A stretch of 64,000 bases of DNA from Berkiella sp964606325 (GTDB lineage Bacteria; Pseudomonadota; Gammaproteobacteria; Berkiellales; Berkiellaceae): NCBI GenBank assembly GCA_964606325.1, contig CAZSGE010000007.1:29530-93529 (forward strand). Reading direction: 5' to 3'. Position 1 is the first letter of the stretch. Every line of letters begins with the position of its first letter. Under the pieces are notes generated by a model that saw nothing but the letters and a program-made list of their open reading frames with translations, had not been told where the DNA came from and made no database searches. Shown piece by piece: positions 61,668-64,000 of the stretch. A program made the translations under genes and the position numbers.

Positions 61668-62131
61668 GCTTTGGTGCTCGATTGCGCAATTTTAGCGGTC
61701 TTGGTTTGCGGCGGATCATCTTGCGTGACAAGACCAATACCCTCGGCCCCTGCTTGTTGCAAAATAACCATGGCACCAATTACTTTTGCATAAGGCACAC
61801 CACCGTCTGCTTTGACCAACACTTTTCGTTGCGGATGTTGTTTAAGCTCTGCTTCAACACGTGTACAAAGCGGTTCTTTGGACATGGGCGATTGGGGTGA
61901 ATCGGCAATATTCAAATAGTAGTTTCCGCTTTTATCCACGCTCACAATGATAGGTTCTTTTTCAGAGGGTGGGAGCGCCTTGGCACTGGCCTGAGGCAAA
62001 TCAACCGCAACGCCTTGTTGTAGCAAGGGCGCTGTCACAATGAAAATAACCAATAACACCAACATCACGTCGATGTAGGGCACAACATTAATTTCTGCTA
62101 CGAGCTTTTTAGGTCGACGTTTCTTGAGCAT
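61664..62131 (-). CDS. tolR: TolR
   Basis: 155 residues, ExbD/TolR family. Single span VPYIDVMLVLLVIFIVTAPLL with the conserved membrane Asp, periplasmic domain VSVDKSGNYYLN. Proton-channel subunit with TolQ. Confidence 0.95.
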   Translation of the reverse strand: MLKKRRPKKLVAEINVVPYIDVMLVLLVIFIVTAPLLQQGVAVDLPQASAKALPPSEKEPIIVSVDKSGNYYLNIADSPQSPMSKEPLCTRVEAELKQHPQRKVLVKADGGVPYAKVIGAMVILQQAGAEGIGLVTQDDPPQTKTAKIAQSSTKA

Positions 62132-62143
62132 GTGTTTGCCTAC

Positions 62144-62869
62144 TTATTTCGGAACGTCAAAATTGGGACGCGCTTCTGTTTCTGGCTCTTGCCATGATTG
62201 ACTATGCAAGCGACGATGCAAAGCACTTGAAAATTCTTCAGCTAAATTGTCATAAGCGCGAATCAACTTATCCACATGCGTAAAGAAACGGTTATACGCA
62301 AAAACGGCGGGAATAGCAGCAAACAAGCCTAATGCCGTTGCAACGAGTGCTTCAGATATACCTGGCGCAACCATGGCTAGCGTCGCCTGCTGTGTGCTAC
62401 CTAGACCACGAAAAGCGGTCATGATGCCCCACACAGTTCCAAATAATCCGATATATACGCTGATGGAACCAACGGTGGCTAAAAAGGGTAAGGATTGCTC
62501 TAATTCATCTTCTTGTTTTGCCAGTGCAACACGCATAGCACGTTCGGTGCCTTCCATCACCGCTTCTGCGGGTGCTTCTTGTTTATATAAACGCACAAAT
62601 TCTCTAAAGCCTTGACGAAAAACTTGTTCAATCCCAAAGCCTTGATTGCGCTTTTGAGCAAGATAATCATACAAACGGTTGAGATCCGCACTGAGGTGGA
62701 ATCTTTCTTGGAATTCTTCAAAAGATTGTTGTGCTTGACGCAAAGCATAGCCACGCTGAAAGATCAGCGTCCAAGATAAAACTGACAGTATCATCAAAAT
62801 TAGCATCACGATTTGCACTAATACGCTGGCATCTGTGAATAAACTCACCAAAGATAAGTCAGTGTTCAC
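62144..62869 (-). CDS. tolQ: TolQ
   Basis: 241 residues from GTG 62867-62869, which overlaps the ybgC stop (GTGA) and has GGAG nine bases upstream; the longer upstream frame inside ybgC is rejected. MotA/TolQ/ExbB family with three spans; LPFLATVGSISVYIGLFGTVWGIMTAFRGLG (split: LATVGSISVYIG, then GLFGTVWG) is diagnostic. Confidence 0.93.
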   Translation of the reverse strand: MNTDLSLVSLFTDASVLVQIVMLILMILSVLSWTLIFQRGYALRQAQQSFEEFQERFHLSADLNRLYDYLAQKRNQGFGIEQVFRQGFREFVRLYKQEAPAEAVMEGTERAMRVALAKQEDELEQSLPFLATVGSISVYIGLFGTVWGIMTAFRGLGSTQQATLAMVAPGISEALVATALGLFAAIPAVFAYNRFFTHVDKLIRAYDNLAEEFSSALHRRLHSQSWQEPETEARPNFDVPK

Positions 62870-63270
62870 TCTTTTAACTCCTTGATAACCTCTAAGGGTA
62901 TCGCACATGGTTTAAATTGCTGATTGACGCACACCACAACCACTTCACCTGAACATATCATAGTATCCATATCACTCGGATCAAAATAGATATTCTGCTT
63001 GAAAGTCAGGCTTGCTCTGCCTTGCTTAACTAAGTCAGTGGATACAATTATATTTTGTTGTAGTTTTGCAGGTTTTTCAAAAGTTATGTTGACGGCTCGT
63101 ACGACAAACTGTATGCCAAAGGTATCAATTAAAGCTGGCAAACTCAATCCTTTTTGCTGCAATAACGTTGTTCTGGCTCTTTCTAAGTATTTAATATAGT
63201 TAGCATGATAAACAATACCGGCAGCATCGGTGTCTTCGTAAAATATTTGTACGGGATAATAATGGGTCAA
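62866..63270 (-). CDS. ybgC: Acyl-CoA thioesterase YbgC
   Basis: About 134 residues from a TTG at 63268-63270 with AAGAGG six bases upstream (a longer frame to 63312 also starts with TTG). Hotdog fold with the catalytic YEDTDAAGIVYHANYIKYLERART. Conserved first gene of the tol-pal operon; acts on acyl-CoA or acyl-carrier-linked thioesters. Confidence 0.92.
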   Translation of the reverse strand: MTHYYPVQIFYEDTDAAGIVYHANYIKYLERARTTLLQQKGLSLPALIDTFGIQFVVRAVNITFEKPAKLQQNIIVSTDLVKQGRASLTFKQNIYFDPSDMDTMICSGEVVVVCVNQQFKPCAIPLEVIKELKE

Positions 63271-63334
63271 ATTAAACCTCTTTAAATGTCGTGTGTCTGT
63301 TGGCAGATACAAGGTCTGCCCCTACAGCCAAAAT

Positions 63335-64000
63335 TTAATTTGGTGCCTTGATGCCAAAGTGCCTATAGGTTTGCTCTGTGACGATCCGACCTCTTGGAGT
63401 TCTGGTCATAAACCCTTGCTGAATAAGGTAAGGTTCAATCACATCCTCAATGGTATCTTTGGCCTCACCCAGGGCTGCGGCCAAACTGTCGATACCAACG
63501 GGCCCACCCCCAAATTTCTCAATCGCACACATCAAGAGCTTTCTATCCAAAATATCAAAACCTTGGGTATCCACTTCAAGCAAGGCCAAAGCTTCTTTGG
63601 CCAGAGCCAAAGTCACCACGCCATCACCACGCACTGTGGCCACATCTCTGACCCGGCGTAATAAACGATTAGCGATTCTGGGTGTGCCTCTTGAGCGACT
63701 GGCAATTTCATGCGCACCATCTAATCTCATCGGAATATTAAGCACCTTTGCTGATCGCATCACAATTTTTTTCAGCTCATCCACCGTGTAAAATTCCAAT
63801 CGCAGCACAATGCCAAATCTGTCGCGTAAAGGGGAGGTTAACATCCCGGCCCTTGTGGTTGCTCCAATCAATGTAAAAGGTGGAATATCTAATTTTATAC
63901 TTCTTGCCGCAGGACCTTCGACTATCAGGATATCAATTTGGAAATCTTCCATTGAAGGATAAAGCACATCTTCAACAAACGGAGATAAAAGATTAATTTC
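63335..64000 (-). CDS. ruvB: Holliday junction branch-migration helicase RuvB, 5' part outside the window
   Basis: C-terminal 221 codons. TTRAGMLTSPLRDRFG (sensor/arginine-finger region), RSRGTPRIANRLLRRVRD, and the winged-helix domain with GGGPVGIDSLAAALGE followed by TPRGRIVTEQTYRH. The ATP-binding end lies beyond base 64000. Upstream of ybgC, as in E. coli neighbourhoods. Confidence 0.95.
   Translation of the reverse strand, partial: EINLLSPFVEDVLYPSMEDFQIDILIVEGPAARSIKLDIPPFTLIGATTRAGMLTSPLRDRFGIVLRLEFYTVDELKKIVMRSAKVLNIPMRLDGAHEIASRSRGTPRIANRLLRRVRDVATVRGDGVVTLALAKEALALLEVDTQGFDILDRKLLMCAIEKFGGGPVGIDSLAAALGEAKDTIEDVIEPYLIQQGFMTRTPRGRIVTEQTYRHFGIKAPN

Overview
The window looks like chromosomal DNA of a host-associated gammaproteobacterium of the Legionellales type (Legionella/Coxiella/Berkiella-like). 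Several things point there: two tandem paralogues resembling the Legionella major outer-membrane porin family, a stray protein resembling small Dot/Icm membrane components (IcmC/IcmD type), gammaproteobacterial gene orders (ffh-rpsP-rimM-trmD-rplS; dapA-bamC-purC; ruvB-ybgC-tolQRAB-pal-cpoB), AT-rich DNA, and many long orphan proteins of effector-like composition. The genus assignment is inference from content, not from a marker gene.

Layout: 0-3.3 kb, ribosome/SRP operon on the minus strand. 3.4-7.7 kb, membrane and housekeeping genes (CcsA-like, CNNM/CBS transporter-like, CPBP protease, HAD hydrolase). 7.7-8.25 kb, tRNA-Ser(CGA) followed by two 201-bp repeats that each carry a copy of the tRNA 3' end. 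8.6-11 kb, an orphan gene coupled to a GT2-GtrA glycosyltransferase. 11.1-16 kb, a divergent NAD salvage locus (nrtR, nadD-like / pncA, pncB, nadE) with a candidate operator between the arms. 16-19.5 kb, a putative nuclease with a basic N-terminus, then a reverse-transsulfuration pair (CBS, CSE). 19.6-40 kb is accessory: an AbiE-type toxin-antitoxin pair, secreted enzymes, several orphan effector-like genes and a 1573-residue protein ending in a poly(A) polymerase/CCA-type nucleotidyltransferase domain. 40-49.9 kb returns to housekeeping (purC, a very short BamC-like lipoprotein, dapA, gcvR-like, bcp, phoH, perM-like, bepA, a Dot/Icm-like protein, an APC permease). 50.4-53.2 kb holds a yhhQ-tgt pair with queuine-type active-site substitutions, whose 3' end is duplicated around a hicAB module. 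53.2-57 kb has the two porins, dispersed hairpin repeats and tRNA-Lys. 57-64 kb has a membrane protein of unknown role and the Tol-Pal operon, ending inside ruvB.

How it fits together: the cell appears to take metabolites from its host (nicotinamide to NAD by PncA-PncB-NadD-NadE; queuine through YhhQ and Tgt; homocysteine to cysteine by CBS-CSE), maintains a Tol-Pal envelope and porin surface, and carries a reservoir of candidate secreted proteins. No insertion sequence, prophage, CRISPR array or rRNA gene was found; mobility shows instead as toxin-antitoxin modules and palindromic repeat elements.
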